Origin: Clostridium_F caseinilyticum
Lineage (GTDB): Bacteria; Bacillota; Clostridia; Clostridiales; Clostridiaceae
Reading direction: 5' to 3' (one strand)
Assembly: GCF_046127645.1 (NCBI RefSeq)
Contig: NZ_CP175919.1
DNA length: 64,000 nt
Shown here: positions 42,064 to 52,333 of the stretch, one piece after another
Position numbering within the stretch: the stretch's first letter is position 1
Layout of the letters: every line of letters begins with the position of its first letter
Position numbers and translations under genes: made by a program
The notes under the pieces: generated by a model
What the model was told of the DNA's origin: nothing
Seen by the model: only the letters and a program-made list of their open reading frames with translations
The model's database searches: none

Positions 42064-42951
42064 TTATAAGAAAACATATAATATTCTTATTTGAAATATT
42101 AAAAATACTGTTGAAAAAAACAATGATATATATAAAAATTTATAAGCATAATTTTTATCATATTTTGAGTAAAAATATGATACATAATACATACAAAATA
42201 ATATAACCATATTTAAAGCTCCATACATCATTTGTTTGAAAGCAAATTGTTTGCCTTCTCCAAAACCTACTGGAGTAAATTTTGCATCAAATACGAGGGG
42301 CATCTTGTCTGGTAAAAGATTATATAAATAAAATATCATAGGGGTTAAAGTTATTATTAATATCATAATAGTTACAATTATAAATGGAGTAAAATACCTT
42401 TTATCTTTGAATATATTGGTATTTTTATTTAATTTAAATTGCCAATCCCCCTCTTTTATACCAGCTTGTTTTAGTATCATTTCAAACTCTTCTACCTTTT
42501 CGGGAGATATACCATAATTTATTTTATCTGTTTTTAAATATAATATACTTTTATTAGAGGTTACATACATATATGTATTACCTAATTTGTCTATTATATT
42601 TCTTCCTATTGCATAATAATATTTGCTGAAACCAGATATTCTCATACTTTTCATATACCCAGATTGTTTTTTATAACTTTGTATTTCTTTAATAGGAATT
42701 ATAACTTTTTTTAATCCAAATATACTATTTATATAAATATTTTCTTGGTCTAGACAATAATAAACTGTAGAATACATCAATATATAGTAAATAAAATATA
42801 TATCCAATCCTATTAAACAAATTTTTAATAATTCCATTATTTCATAAGAATTTACTAAAAGCATTATTAAAATTACTGCTGCATTATATATTATGGTATT
42901 AGTTACTATAGAAAGTAGTCCTGATCCACTTATAGGCTTAAATTTATGCAT
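42064..42951 (-). CDS. Membrane protein with PH-like and DUF1648-like domains
   Basis: A 295-residue membrane protein. Two N-terminal helices (about 12-60) precede a bacterial PH-like domain (about 65-155, including IIPIKEIQSYKKQSG and INYGISPEKVEEFEMIL). Two to three more helices then flank LLPDKMPLVFDAKFTPVGFG, which resembles DUF1648. The role is unknown. The ATG at 42951 follows AAGGTAGG. It lies between sigA and trmK and is probably co-directional read-through from neither, as sigA has its own terminator. Confidence 0.6.
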   Translation of the reverse strand: MHKFKPISGSGLLSIVTNTIIYNAAVILIMLLVNSYEIMELLKICLIGLDIYFIYYILMYSTVYYCLDQENIYINSIFGLKKVIIPIKEIQSYKKQSGYMKSMRISGFSKYYYAIGRNIIDKLGNTYMYVTSNKSILYLKTDKINYGISPEKVEEFEMILKQAGIKEGDWQFKLNKNTNIFKDKRYFTPFIIVTIMILIITLTPMIFYLYNLLPDKMPLVFDAKFTPVGFGEGKQFAFKQMMYGALNMVILFCMYYVSYFYSKYDKNYAYKFLYISLFFSTVFLIFQIRILYVFL

Positions 42952-42997
42952 GTTTATCACCTACCTTATTACATGAACATTATATCATTATAAGTAG

Positions 42998-43024
42998 AAA
43001 AAAAAAAGCACCTTATATTGGTGC
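42998..43024 (-). terminator. Terminator of the dnaG-sigA operon
   Basis: GCACC-TTATATT-GGTGC (43008-43024) is followed on the minus strand by ten T residues, immediately after the sigA stop codon. Confidence 0.85.
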
Positions 43025-43025
43025 A

Positions 43026-44111
43026 TTAATCTAAATAATCTTTTAGCTTTTTACTTCTACTTGGATGTCTTAATTTTCTTAAAGCTTTTGCTTCTATTTG
43101 TCTTATTCTTTCTCTTGTTACATTAAATTCTTTTCCAACTTCCTCTAAGGTTCTGGCTCTTCCATCATCTAACCCAAATCTTAATCTTAAAACTTTCTCT
43201 TCTCTTGGTGTTAATGTATCTAAAACATTAATTAGTTGTTCTTTTAGCATTGTGAAAGCTGCGGCTTCTGCTGGCGCCGGTGCTTCATCATCTGGAATAA
43301 AATCTCCTAAATGACTATCCTCTTCTTCTCCAATTGGAGTTTCTAAAGAAACAGGTTCCTGAGCTATTTTCATTATTTCTCTTACTTTATCTACAGGCAT
43401 TTCCATAATCTTAGCTACTTCTTCTGGTTGCGGCTCTCTACCTAATTCTTGCAATAGTTGTCTTGACACTCTTATAAGCTTATTGATAGTTTCTACCATA
43501 TGAACTGGTATTCTTATAGTTCTTGCTTGGTCTGCTATAGCTCTTGTAATAGCCTGCCTTATCCACCAAGTAGCATAAGTACTGAATTTGTAACCTTTTC
43601 TATAGTCAAATTTCTCTACAGCCTTTATTAAGCCTAGGTTACCTTCTTGTATAAGATCTAAAAATAGCATTCCTCTTCCTACATATCTCTTTGCAATACT
43701 TACAACAAGTCTTAAATTAGCTTCTGCTAATTTTTTCTTAGCAACCATGTCTCCAGCTTCTATTCTTTGTGCTAATTCTATTTCTTCCTCTGAGGTTAAT
43801 AATGCTACTTTACCAATTTCTTTTAAATACATTCTAACAGGATCATCTATAGCAATACCTTCAGGAACTGATAAATCAATATCTTCTTCCTTCACGTCTA
43901 TCTCATTCATATCACCTGTAACTTCTACACCCATAGATTCTAATACATCATAAATCTTTTCGATTTGTTCTGGGCTTAAATCTATTTCTTCTAATTCATC
44001 CATAATTTCTTTGTAACTTAATGATCCAGTTTTTTTACCTTTATCTATCAAACGCCTAACTAACTTCATTTTTTCATTTTTGTCTTTAGGATTATTTTTC
44101 TTTTCTTTCAT
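43026..44111 (-). CDS. sigA: Primary RNA polymerase sigma factor SigA/RpoD
   Basis: A 361-residue housekeeping sigma factor. Region 1.2 begins at DDPVRMYLKEIG. Region 2 contains FLDLIQEGNLGLIKAVEKFDY and the -10-recognising YATWWIRQAITRAI. Region 3 includes PVHMVETINKL, and region 4 is LTPREEKVLRLRFGLDDG to VTRERIRQIEAKALRKLRHP. A short region 1.1 is typical of Gram-positives. It follows dnaG by 24 bp, the conserved macromolecular-synthesis arrangement. Confidence 0.97.
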   Translation of the reverse strand: MKEKKNNPKDKNEKMKLVRRLIDKGKKTGSLSYKEIMDELEEIDLSPEQIEKIYDVLESMGVEVTGDMNEIDVKEEDIDLSVPEGIAIDDPVRMYLKEIGKVALLTSEEEIELAQRIEAGDMVAKKKLAEANLRLVVSIAKRYVGRGMLFLDLIQEGNLGLIKAVEKFDYRKGYKFSTYATWWIRQAITRAIADQARTIRIPVHMVETINKLIRVSRQLLQELGREPQPEEVAKIMEMPVDKVREIMKIAQEPVSLETPIGEEEDSHLGDFIPDDEAPAPAEAAAFTMLKEQLINVLDTLTPREEKVLRLRFGLDDGRARTLEEVGKEFNVTRERIRQIEAKALRKLRHPSRSKKLKDYLD

Positions 44112-44135
44112 TATAAGTGTAGCCTCCTTTCGCCA

Positions 44136-45908
44136 TTATTTCATGGCCCCTAAGGTTTTCTTTACTTTTATGAGTTCTTGACTCATTTTTATAGTTTCAT
44201 CTAGATTTCCTCGTGCTTCATACTCTTTAATCTTTTTAAGTAAATCTTCCTTATATTTTTCTAATTTATATTTTTTAATATTTAAAATAGCATCATCTAT
44301 AAATTTTTTACTTTCATTCTCTTTATAAATAAAATTTGTATTTAATATATTTACCCATTCCTTAGATGTTTCTATATTTTTATTACATAATGTTTCTATA
44401 TGCAATTTTTTATTTTCTATATTTGAGTTTTCTAAAGTATCTCTTATATATTTATATATTGTCCTATGGGTTTCCTCTATTATCTCCTGCTCACTTATAT
44501 TATTTTTTATATATTCATAAATATTATTATATTTAAACATTAATTGGAGAATAATTCTTTCAGCTCTTATATAAGCTGGTTCTAGATACAATTTTTGTCC
44601 AAAAGCTTCTAACATATTCACTTCTTCTTCATTTTTCCTAGAATTTTGGTTTTTTTTGTTTAATTGGTCATATAAAGTCTGAATTTCTATATTAGTCTCC
44701 TCTGAAAGTCTTCTTATGTACATATCTTTTTCCACAGGATCTAAATTTTCTATAATTTTAATATATCTATCTATATATTGTATAACTTGCCTTTTATCTT
44801 TAATATTTAAACTGTGTTTAATAATTTTTATTTTATACTCTATAAGAGGCAATGCTTCTTTTACTAATTTTAAGTAAGCTTCTTTTCCATGGGCCTTTAT
44901 AAACTCATCTGGATCTTTCCCATCTGGTACTGTTAATATTTCTACCCTTAATCCTACATCTTTTAATATTTCTAAGCCTCTTAAAGTAGCTAATTGTCCT
45001 GCTGTATCTGCATCATAAGATATTATAACCTTATCTGCATATCGTTTTAAAAGTCTAGCTTGATTTGTAGTTAGAGCTGTTCCTAAAGACGCTACAGAAT
45101 CTTTTATTCCATATTGATGTAATGTAATGCAATCCATATATCCTTCTACTATTATTAATACTCTATCTTTATTTTCTTTTATTGCATAATTTAATCCATA
45201 TAAATTTACACCTTTTTTAAACACCATAGTTTCTGGAGAATTTAAGTATTTAGGTTTAGCATTGTTTAAAACCCTTCCCCCAAATCCTATTACCTTACCT
45301 CTATAATCAAAGACCGGAAACATAACTCTGTTTCTAAATCTATCATAATAAGATCCATTTTTTCCCTTTACGATAAGCCCCGCAGATAACATATCTAGAT
45401 TCGTATATCCTTTTGCTCTTAAATGCCTTAGAAGCCCATCCCAACTATCTTTTGAGTATCCCAATCCAAATCTTTTAATTATTGACTTTGTAACACCCCT
45501 ATTTAGAAAATAATTTATAGCATTTTTATTTATTATAAGATTATTAAAAAAATATCTAGCTGCCTCTACATTTATTCTATATATTTTATCTTTGGGATTA
45601 TTTCTATTTTCTTTTTTATCTTCCTCTATATCTATATTTACTCTTTCTGCTAAAATTTTTATAGCTTCGGGGAAAGCAACATTTTTAGTCTTCATTACAT
45701 AAGTAACGACATTTCCTGCTTCTCCACATCCAAAACATTTATATATTTGCTTATCCTGCGACACACTAAAGGAAGGTGTTTTTTCATGATGAAAAGGACA
45801 TAACCCAAAATAGTTCCTTCCACTGTTTTTAAGCTTTATGTCCCCTGATATAACATCTACAATATCGTTTAGTTCTATTACCTTTTGGACGACATCTTCC
45901 GATATCAA
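44136..45908 (-). CDS. dnaG: DNA primase DnaG
   Basis: A 590-residue primase that lays RNA primers at the replication fork. The N-terminal CHC2 zinc finger is LCPFHHEKTPSFSV to KCFGCGEAGN (about 37-65). The TOPRIM core contains LIIVEGYMDCITLHQYG (about 254-270) and SYDADTAGQLATLRGLE. The C-terminal helicase-binding domain (about 450-590) is weakly conserved, as usual. The adjacent 280 bp upstream (45909-46190) is A/T-rich and presumably holds the operon promoter; no structured RNA is evident. Confidence 0.97.
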   Translation of the reverse strand: MISEDVVQKVIELNDIVDVISGDIKLKNSGRNYFGLCPFHHEKTPSFSVSQDKQIYKCFGCGEAGNVVTYVMKTKNVAFPEAIKILAERVNIDIEEDKKENRNNPKDKIYRINVEAARYFFNNLIINKNAINYFLNRGVTKSIIKRFGLGYSKDSWDGLLRHLRAKGYTNLDMLSAGLIVKGKNGSYYDRFRNRVMFPVFDYRGKVIGFGGRVLNNAKPKYLNSPETMVFKKGVNLYGLNYAIKENKDRVLIIVEGYMDCITLHQYGIKDSVASLGTALTTNQARLLKRYADKVIISYDADTAGQLATLRGLEILKDVGLRVEILTVPDGKDPDEFIKAHGKEAYLKLVKEALPLIEYKIKIIKHSLNIKDKRQVIQYIDRYIKIIENLDPVEKDMYIRRLSEETNIEIQTLYDQLNKKNQNSRKNEEEVNMLEAFGQKLYLEPAYIRAERIILQLMFKYNNIYEYIKNNISEQEIIEETHRTIYKYIRDTLENSNIENKKLHIETLCNKNIETSKEWVNILNTNFIYKENESKKFIDDAILNIKKYKLEKYKEDLLKKIKEYEARGNLDETIKMSQELIKVKKTLGAMK

Positions 45909-46190
45909 TGACTACTCCCACCTTACTCTTTAATATTTTATGAATATATTATTTTAAAAATACGTAGGCAAAAATAATATATTCGACAAAAACTTTATAT
46001 TTCCTTCTAGGTTTTCGAATATTTTTAAACTTTCGTTATAAACTCACTATAATATATTCTTTATAAATGCTTAATTTCCTTCAATTTTCAATAATTTTTA
46101 TTTTTTACTTATATATCATCACTTTTTATTACACGAATTTATATATTTTACTTTTTTTTCTATTAAATATTATACCCAATTCATAATTTT

Positions 46191-47219
46191 TTAATATATT
46201 ACTACTTTAGGTACATATATACTATTGAATAAATGCAAACAATAATCATCGCTCATTCCTGCTATATAATCTGCTACTCCTATATACAAGCCTTCTTCCT
46301 TTGCTATACTTTTATAAAGTTTTGGCATTTTCTCAGGATTTTTAACAAAATAATCAAAAACTTGTTTTAATACAAATTTAGCCTTTTCTCTTTCTGTCTT
46401 TAATATCTTTCCATTATATATTTTTTTAAATAAATATTTTCTTAACTCATATAAAGCAGATCCTTTCTCATTACTTAATGATACTTCTATTAATCCATTC
46501 TCTATATTATTTAATGTATTTTTTATGCAATCTATAACTAAAATATTTATTCTTTCTCCATGAGTATTTCCAAGACAATATAATAAATCCTTAGGTATAT
46601 CCTTTTGAAATAAAAGTCCTGCTCTTATAGAATCATCTATATCATGATTTACATAAGCAATTTTATCACTATACTTAACTACTTGACCTTCTAAAGTATA
46701 AGCCTTAGGAGATTTCTTAGAAAATCCACTATGATACAATATACCATCTAGTACTTCCTTAGTTAAATTTAATCCTCTACCTTCTTTTTCTATTTTTTTA
46801 AGAACTCTTACACTATTTTCATTATGTTTAAAACCATAAGGTAGTAATTCATTTAATACTTCTTCTCCATTATGAGCAAAAGCCACATGTCCTATATCAT
46901 GTCCTAATGCTATTGCTTCTATTAAGTCTTCATTGAGACCTATACCTTTACCTATAGTTTTTGCAATCTGTGCAACCTCTAAAGTATGAGTAAGTCTAGT
47001 TCTATAATGATCACCAGAAGTTCTTATATATACTTGTGTTTTATGCTTTAATCTTCTAAAGGATTTACTGTGAATAATTCTATCTCTATCTATCATAAAA
47101 ACTGTTCTTATATCATCTTTAGGTTCTGATATTTTTCTTCCTTTAGAATTTATAGAAAAACATGCTTTTTCATTCAATATTAATTTTTCTTTTTTTTCAA
47201 TACTCTCTCTTATATTCAT
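46191..47219 (-). CDS. dGTPase-like HD-domain triphosphohydrolase
   Basis: A 342-residue HD-domain enzyme of the deoxyguanosinetriphosphate triphosphohydrolase family, which converts dNTPs to deoxynucleosides and triphosphate. Features are DRDRIIHSKSFRRLKHKTQV (about 44-63), RTRLTHTLEVAQIA and the HD motif ALGHDIGHVAFAHNGE (about 105-120). Length matches the short class of this family. It lies upstream of dnaG, as in many clostridia. Confidence 0.88.
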   Translation of the reverse strand: MNIRESIEKKEKLILNEKACFSINSKGRKISEPKDDIRTVFMIDRDRIIHSKSFRRLKHKTQVYIRTSGDHYRTRLTHTLEVAQIAKTIGKGIGLNEDLIEAIALGHDIGHVAFAHNGEEVLNELLPYGFKHNENSVRVLKKIEKEGRGLNLTKEVLDGILYHSGFSKKSPKAYTLEGQVVKYSDKIAYVNHDIDDSIRAGLLFQKDIPKDLLYCLGNTHGERINILVIDCIKNTLNNIENGLIEVSLSNEKGSALYELRKYLFKKIYNGKILKTEREKAKFVLKQVFDYFVKNPEKMPKLYKSIAKEEGLYIGVADYIAGMSDDYCLHLFNSIYVPKVVIY

Positions 47220-47362
47220 AACATATCATCCTAACAATAAAAATGTTTTTGTGTTATTAATTCTATATTAAGTTAAGAAGTCCTTTTTTTCATTAAAGCG
47301 TTATAATAAATGATTTAAATTAATATCATTATAGAAGAAAATATTTTTTAAGGAGTGTTTCT

Positions 47363-48433
47363 ATGGCTTATATGCCTAAGTCATTTGATATAAACTTATT
47401 ATCTGAAGAAAACGTAAAAAAATACGTTTTACCTAAATATAATTTACAAACTGCTGATATTTGTCAAATCAAATTTAAAAATACAGAAAAACAAAGAGCT
47501 GTTTACAAAATTACTTATGGCAATAGCTGCTATTGCTTAAAAAAAGTATATTTCGATGAAGCTGACTTATTATTTGTATATTCTGCTGTAGAATGGTTTT
47601 ATAGAAATGAAATCAAGGTTCCTAGAATTCTTCCTGCTTGTGATGGAAACAGATTCGTAAATTATAATAATATGTTTTTTATACTTACCCCTTGGATTGA
47701 AGGAGAAAAATGTGATTATGATAGAAAAGAGCATATTATATATTCTATAGAAAATCTAGGTAAAATGCATGTTAGTGTAGAAAACTTTGTACCTATAAAA
47801 GGTAGTAGAATTAAAGAAAAAAATGACAGTATATATCGTTCTCATGAAAAACACTTTTTTCAACTTTTGAATTGTTCTAATTATGCCTTTAAAGAAAAAG
47901 ATAAATTTTCTAATATTTTTCTAAAGAATTTTGAAAAGAATATGTTATTAGCAAAAACCTCCGTGGATATAGCTCACAGTATAAATAATAATAACTTGCA
48001 CAGATGCCTATGTCACTTAGATTATGTTAATAAAAATATTATATTATCACCAAATAATGATATATGGGTCATAGATTTTGATAAATGTGCTATAGATTAT
48101 AGAGTACATGATATAGGTTATTTTTTGAGAAGACTTTTAAGAAGAAAAAATACAAACTGGGACTCAAAATTGACAGCTGAAATTTTAGAATGCTATGATA
48201 AATTTATTCCTTTAAATCTAGATGAATATAGATATATATTAAGTTATTTATCTTTTCCTCAAAAATCTTGGAAAATATCTAGAGATTATTATAAGAATAT
48301 AAATAAATGTAATAAAAAATCTTTCCAAAAAATTTTAAAAAGTTCTGTAGAGTATATCGACAATCAGTGTAAATTTGTATATTTATTTGGTAAACACATA
48401 GAAGCTAAATTTGGAGAAAATTTAATACAATAA
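47363..48433 (+). CDS. CotS-family spore coat kinase-like protein
   Basis: A 356-residue protein with the phosphotransferase (APH/choline-kinase-like) fold of the CotS/YutH/CotI coat family. LTPWIEGEKCDY marks the hinge. The catalytic loop reads CHLDYVNKNIIL (about 218-229), with VIDFDKCAIDYRVHDIGYFLRR as the metal-binding part, so kinase residues are kept. CotS proteins belong to the inner coat, and their substrates are not settled. AAGGAG precedes the ATG. It is probably expressed in the mother cell. Confidence 0.85.
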   Translation: MAYMPKSFDINLLSEENVKKYVLPKYNLQTADICQIKFKNTEKQRAVYKITYGNSCYCLKKVYFDEADLLFVYSAVEWFYRNEIKVPRILPACDGNRFVNYNNMFFILTPWIEGEKCDYDRKEHIIYSIENLGKMHVSVENFVPIKGSRIKEKNDSIYRSHEKHFFQLLNCSNYAFKEKDKFSNIFLKNFEKNMLLAKTSVDIAHSINNNNLHRCLCHLDYVNKNIILSPNNDIWVIDFDKCAIDYRVHDIGYFLRRLLRRKNTNWDSKLTAEILECYDKFIPLNLDEYRYILSYLSFPQKSWKISRDYYKNINKCNKKSFQKILKSSVEYIDNQCKFVYLFGKHIEAKFGENLIQ

Positions 48434-48439
48434 TAAAGA

Positions 48440-48468
48440 TGTAAGCCAATTTTACATCTGGCTTACAC
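48440..48468. terminator. Bidirectional terminator between the CotS-like gene and ppdK
   Basis: TGTAAGCCA (48440-48448) pairs with TGGCTTACA (48459-48467). T-rich sequence follows on the plus strand, and the two convergent genes end on either side. Confidence 0.7.
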
Positions 48469-48478
48469 CTTTTATATC

Positions 48479-51112
48479 TTACTTTCTTGGATTTTTTATT
48501 TGAGCTTGTGCTGCAGCTAATCTTGCTACAGGTACTCTAAATGGTGAACAAGACACATAATTTAATCCTACATTGTGGCAGAACTCTATGGATGATGGAT
48601 CTCCACCATGTTCTCCACATATTCCTAATTTTATATCTGGTCTTGTTTGTTTACCTAGTTTGGCTGCCATTTCTACAAGCTTTCCAACACCAGTTTGATC
48701 TATTTTTTGGAATGGATCAAACTCATATATTTTTTTATCATAATAAGAATTTAAGAATTTACCTGCATCATCTCTTGAGAATCCAAAAGTCATCTGTGTT
48801 AAATCATTTGTTCCAAAAGAGAAGAACTCTGCTTCTTTAGCTATTTCATCAGCTGTAAGTGCAGCTCTTGGAATTTCTATCATTGTTCCAACTTGATATT
48901 CCATTTCCATGTTTTCTTTTTCTAATACTTTGTTTGCTGTTTCTACAACTATAGATTTAACATAAGCCATTTCCTTTATTTCTCCTATTAATGGTATCAT
49001 TATTTCTGGCTTAATTTTTATTCCTTTATTTCTTGTAACTTCTATAGCAGCTTCTATTATAGCTGTAGTTTGCATTTCTGCTATTTCTGGGTAAGACACA
49101 GCTAAACGACAACCTCTATGTCCCATCATTGGATTAAATTCATGCAATGATAATACAGTATTTTTTAATTCTTCAAAACTTACTTCCATTTCTTTTGATA
49201 ATTCTTTTATATCTTCATCATCTTTTGGTAAGAATTCATGTAGCGGTGGATCTAATAGTCTTACAGTAACTGGTCTTTCTTCCATAGCTTCATATATTCC
49301 AATAAAATCTTCTCTTTGCATTGGTAGTATCTTACCTAAAGCTTTTCTTCTTTGAGTTTCTGTTTTAGCAAGTATCATTTCTCTAACAGCTGGTATTCTC
49401 TCTTCTTGGAAGAACATATGCTCTGTTCTGCAAAGACCTATTCCTTCTGCTCCAAATGTAACTGCTTGAGCTGCATCTCTTGGAGCATCAGCATTAGTTC
49501 TAACTTTTAATACTCTTACTTTATCTGCCCATTCCATGAATGTTCCAAAATATCCACTTATCTCTGGTGCCACAGTCTTTATGCACTGACCATAAACTTT
49601 TCCTGTGCTTCCATCCAAAGATATATAATCTCCTTCTTTATAAGTTTTTCCTGATGCTTTAAAATATTTTTCTTTTTCATTTATACTTATTTCTGAACAT
49701 CCTGCTACACAGCATGTTCCCATACCTCTAGCAACAACTGCTGCATGAGATGTCATGCCACCTCTTGCTGTTAATATACCTTCTGCTGCTACCATTCCTT
49801 CTATATCTTCTGGGGATGTTTCAAGTCTTACTAGTATTACCTTTTCACCTTTTTCATGATGAATTTTAGCTTCTTCAGCTGTAAAGTAAACTCTTCCACA
49901 AGCAGCTCCTGGAGATGCTGGAAGACCAGTAGCTATAACTTTTGCAACCTTCAATTCATTTTCATCGAAGTTAGGATGCAATAATGTATCTAATTGCTTT
50001 GGATCTACTTTTAATAAGGCTTCTTCTTTTTCTAAAGTTCCTTCTTCTACTAACTCTACAGCTATTTTTAATGCAGATTGAGCAGTTCTTTTACCATTTC
50101 TAGTTTGAAGGAAATATAACTTACCTTGTTCTATAGTAAATTCCATGTCTTGCATATCTTTGTAATGCTTTTCAAGTTTTCTGGCAATATCCATAAATTC
50201 CTCATAACATTGTGGCAAATCTTCTTTTAATTTAGCTATAGGTTGAGGAGTTCTAATTCCTGCAACAACATCTTCACCTTGAGCATTTATTAAATATTCT
50301 CCAAATATCTTATTTTCTCCAGTAGCAGGATTTCTTGTGAATGCAACTCCTGTTCCTGATGTTTCTCCCATATTTCCAAACACCATTGATTGCACATTTA
50401 CAGCTGTTCCCCAATCTCCTGGTATGTCATTTAGTCTTCTGTATACTATAGCTCTTGGATTATCCCATGAACCAAATACTGCTGTAACAGCTGCTAATAG
50501 TTGCTTTTTAGGTTCTTGTGGAAAATCTTCTTCCATTTCTTTTTTGTATATTTCTTTAAATTTAGCTACAACTTTTTTCAAATCTTCTGATGTTAAATCT
50601 GTATCGTATTGTACTCCTCTTTCTTCTTTCACTTGATCTAATACATCTTCAAAATCTCTTTTATCTATTCCCATAACTACATCTGAAAACATTTGAATAA
50701 ATCTTCTATATGAATCATAGGCAAATCTTTCATTGTTTGTAAGTCTACTTAAAGATTCTACAGTCTTGTCATTTAGTCCTAAATTTAATATAGTATCCAT
50801 CATTCCTGGCATAGAAACTCTAGCACCTGATCTTACTGAAACTAATAAAGGATTTTCTTCACTTCCAAATTTTTTGTTAGTTTTCTTTTCCACTTCTTCC
50901 ATAGCACTTGTTATTTGCTGTACTATTTCATCTGATAATTTTATACCATCTTTATAATATTTTATACAAGCCTCTGTAGTCACTGTAAATCCTGTTGGAA
51001 CAGGAATTCCTAAATTAGTCATCTCTGCTAAATTAGCACCTTTTCCCCCCAACAATTCTCTCATTGATGCATTTCCTTCACTAAAAAGATATACATACTT
51101 CTTATTTTCCAT
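48479..51112 (-). CDS. ppdK: Pyruvate, phosphate dikinase
   Basis: An 877-residue cytoplasmic enzyme that interconverts pyruvate + ATP + Pi and PEP + AMP + PPi. The N-terminal ATP-grasp domain begins GGKGANLAEMTNLG, and the central phosphohistidine is H in GGMTSHAAVVARGMG (about 453-467). The C-terminal PEP/pyruvate barrel includes GICGEHGGDPSSIEF with the catalytic Cys. The ATG at 51112 follows AGAGGGGATG; an ATG three codons upstream sits within that site. The adjacent CcpN-like regulator gene upstream fits control of gluconeogenic or PEP metabolism. Confidence 0.96.
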   Translation of the reverse strand: MENKKYVYLFSEGNASMRELLGGKGANLAEMTNLGIPVPTGFTVTTEACIKYYKDGIKLSDEIVQQITSAMEEVEKKTNKKFGSEENPLLVSVRSGARVSMPGMMDTILNLGLNDKTVESLSRLTNNERFAYDSYRRFIQMFSDVVMGIDKRDFEDVLDQVKEERGVQYDTDLTSEDLKKVVAKFKEIYKKEMEEDFPQEPKKQLLAAVTAVFGSWDNPRAIVYRRLNDIPGDWGTAVNVQSMVFGNMGETSGTGVAFTRNPATGENKIFGEYLINAQGEDVVAGIRTPQPIAKLKEDLPQCYEEFMDIARKLEKHYKDMQDMEFTIEQGKLYFLQTRNGKRTAQSALKIAVELVEEGTLEKEEALLKVDPKQLDTLLHPNFDENELKVAKVIATGLPASPGAACGRVYFTAEEAKIHHEKGEKVILVRLETSPEDIEGMVAAEGILTARGGMTSHAAVVARGMGTCCVAGCSEISINEKEKYFKASGKTYKEGDYISLDGSTGKVYGQCIKTVAPEISGYFGTFMEWADKVRVLKVRTNADAPRDAAQAVTFGAEGIGLCRTEHMFFQEERIPAVREMILAKTETQRRKALGKILPMQREDFIGIYEAMEERPVTVRLLDPPLHEFLPKDDEDIKELSKEMEVSFEELKNTVLSLHEFNPMMGHRGCRLAVSYPEIAEMQTTAIIEAAIEVTRNKGIKIKPEIMIPLIGEIKEMAYVKSIVVETANKVLEKENMEMEYQVGTMIEIPRAALTADEIAKEAEFFSFGTNDLTQMTFGFSRDDAGKFLNSYYDKKIYEFDPFQKIDQTGVGKLVEMAAKLGKQTRPDIKLGICGEHGGDPSSIEFCHNVGLNYVSCSPFRVPVARLAAAQAQIKNPRK

Positions 51113-51187
51113 GATAAACATCCCCTCTGTAAAATTTCTTCGTAATTTAATTTATATATTCAGATAAATAATTATCTGCCTAAAACT

Positions 51188-51829
51188 TTAAACTTTTTCT
51201 CCAACCTTTACAAATAATTTTGTGATATTAGTTTTTGATACTTTTCCTATAATTTTAAATTCTTCTACATTATTTTTTACTACTTTTTCTACTACAGGCA
51301 AACTATCAACTTCATGTTCTATTATCTTTTGAGCTGCATAATAAGCAGAATCTTCTTTATCTACACATACTATGTTTGGCATTCTTGTCATTATAATTCC
51401 TACAGGTACTTTATGCATATCAGTGCCTCCCATAGCAACTTTAAGAAAATCCTTTCTAGATACTGCTCCAACCAATATTTCTTCATTATGCACAAATAAT
51501 GTTCCTACATCATTTAAAAATAAATGTAATATTGAATCATACACTGTAGTATTTTCATTTACCATTACAGGTTTAGACATTATATCTTTAACCTTTATGT
51601 CATTTATATAGTCTTGAAGCAAACTATATGAAGGCTTATGAGAATATATATATCCTACCTTTGGCTTTGCTTCCAATATTCCTATCATAGTCAATATTGC
51701 TAAATCTGGTCTTAAGGCTGCTCTTGTAACACCTAAACACCCTGCTAAATTTTCACTAGTTATTGGCTCATTGTTTTTTACTAGCTCTACTATTTGTTCT
51801 TGTCTTTCAGATAATTTAATTGCCTTCAC
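51188..51829 (-). CDS. CcpN/YqzB-like HTH-CBS transcriptional regulator
   Basis: A 213-residue regulator. The N-terminal winged helix (about 5-60: ERQEQIVELVKNNEPITSENLAGCLGVTRAALRPDLAILTMIG) is followed by two CBS domains (about 80-135 and 145-205), the layout of Bacillus CcpN. CcpN represses gluconeogenic genes and senses nucleotides through its CBS pair. Here it is 75 bp upstream of ppdK in the same direction, so it may regulate ppdK. The Bacillus partner yqfL, a PPDK-regulating kinase, is absent beside it. Confidence 0.85.
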   Translation of the reverse strand: MKAIKLSERQEQIVELVKNNEPITSENLAGCLGVTRAALRPDLAILTMIGILEAKPKVGYIYSHKPSYSLLQDYINDIKVKDIMSKPVMVNENTTVYDSILHLFLNDVGTLFVHNEEILVGAVSRKDFLKVAMGGTDMHKVPVGIIMTRMPNIVCVDKEDSAYYAAQKIIEHEVDSLPVVEKVVKNNVEEFKIIGKVSKTNITKLFVKVGEKV

Positions 51830-52333
51830 CCTCTTCCTTAATCATAAATAGATCTTAAATATTTAAATTATAAAACTAAACTATATATATTATATCATTA
51901 ATTTAATTTAAATAGTATATCACTTTTCTTTATTTGTGCTAAGTTATTTAAAATTATGTTATACTTATTAATGCTTTCTCAATATTTCTTTATTTCTTTT
52001 ATTTTTTCATTTTACAGAGGAATCTGTTATACTTTTTACATTATTATTTTTATAATATGTAATTTTTATGTTTATATGTTATATTATATCCAAAAATAAT
52101 TAACATTTACTTTTTTATAGTTTATTTTTTAAATTTACACTTTATTATTATGGTTGGTCTCATTTTGTACTGCTGTATCAATTTATGTCCCACCTGCAAA
52201 TTTATAAAACACCTTGCAACAGTATAGTTTTTATAAATATAATTTTATAACTATAAAAACTTATTGTTTAGCAAGGTGTCTTTTTATTCTTTCTTATAAA
52301 TCTACACCCTTATGTTATTTATTAATCATTTAA
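51830..52333. other. A/T-rich gap with one terminator hairpin
   Basis: No gene is seen. ACACCTTGC (52209-52217) and GCAAGGTGT (52271-52279), with an extended A/T stem between, then CTTTTTATT, form a terminator-like hairpin on the plus strand. It could also serve the downstream end of the DUF4342 gene on the minus strand only poorly. The part 51830-52200 probably holds the promoter of the regulator gene. Confidence 0.5.
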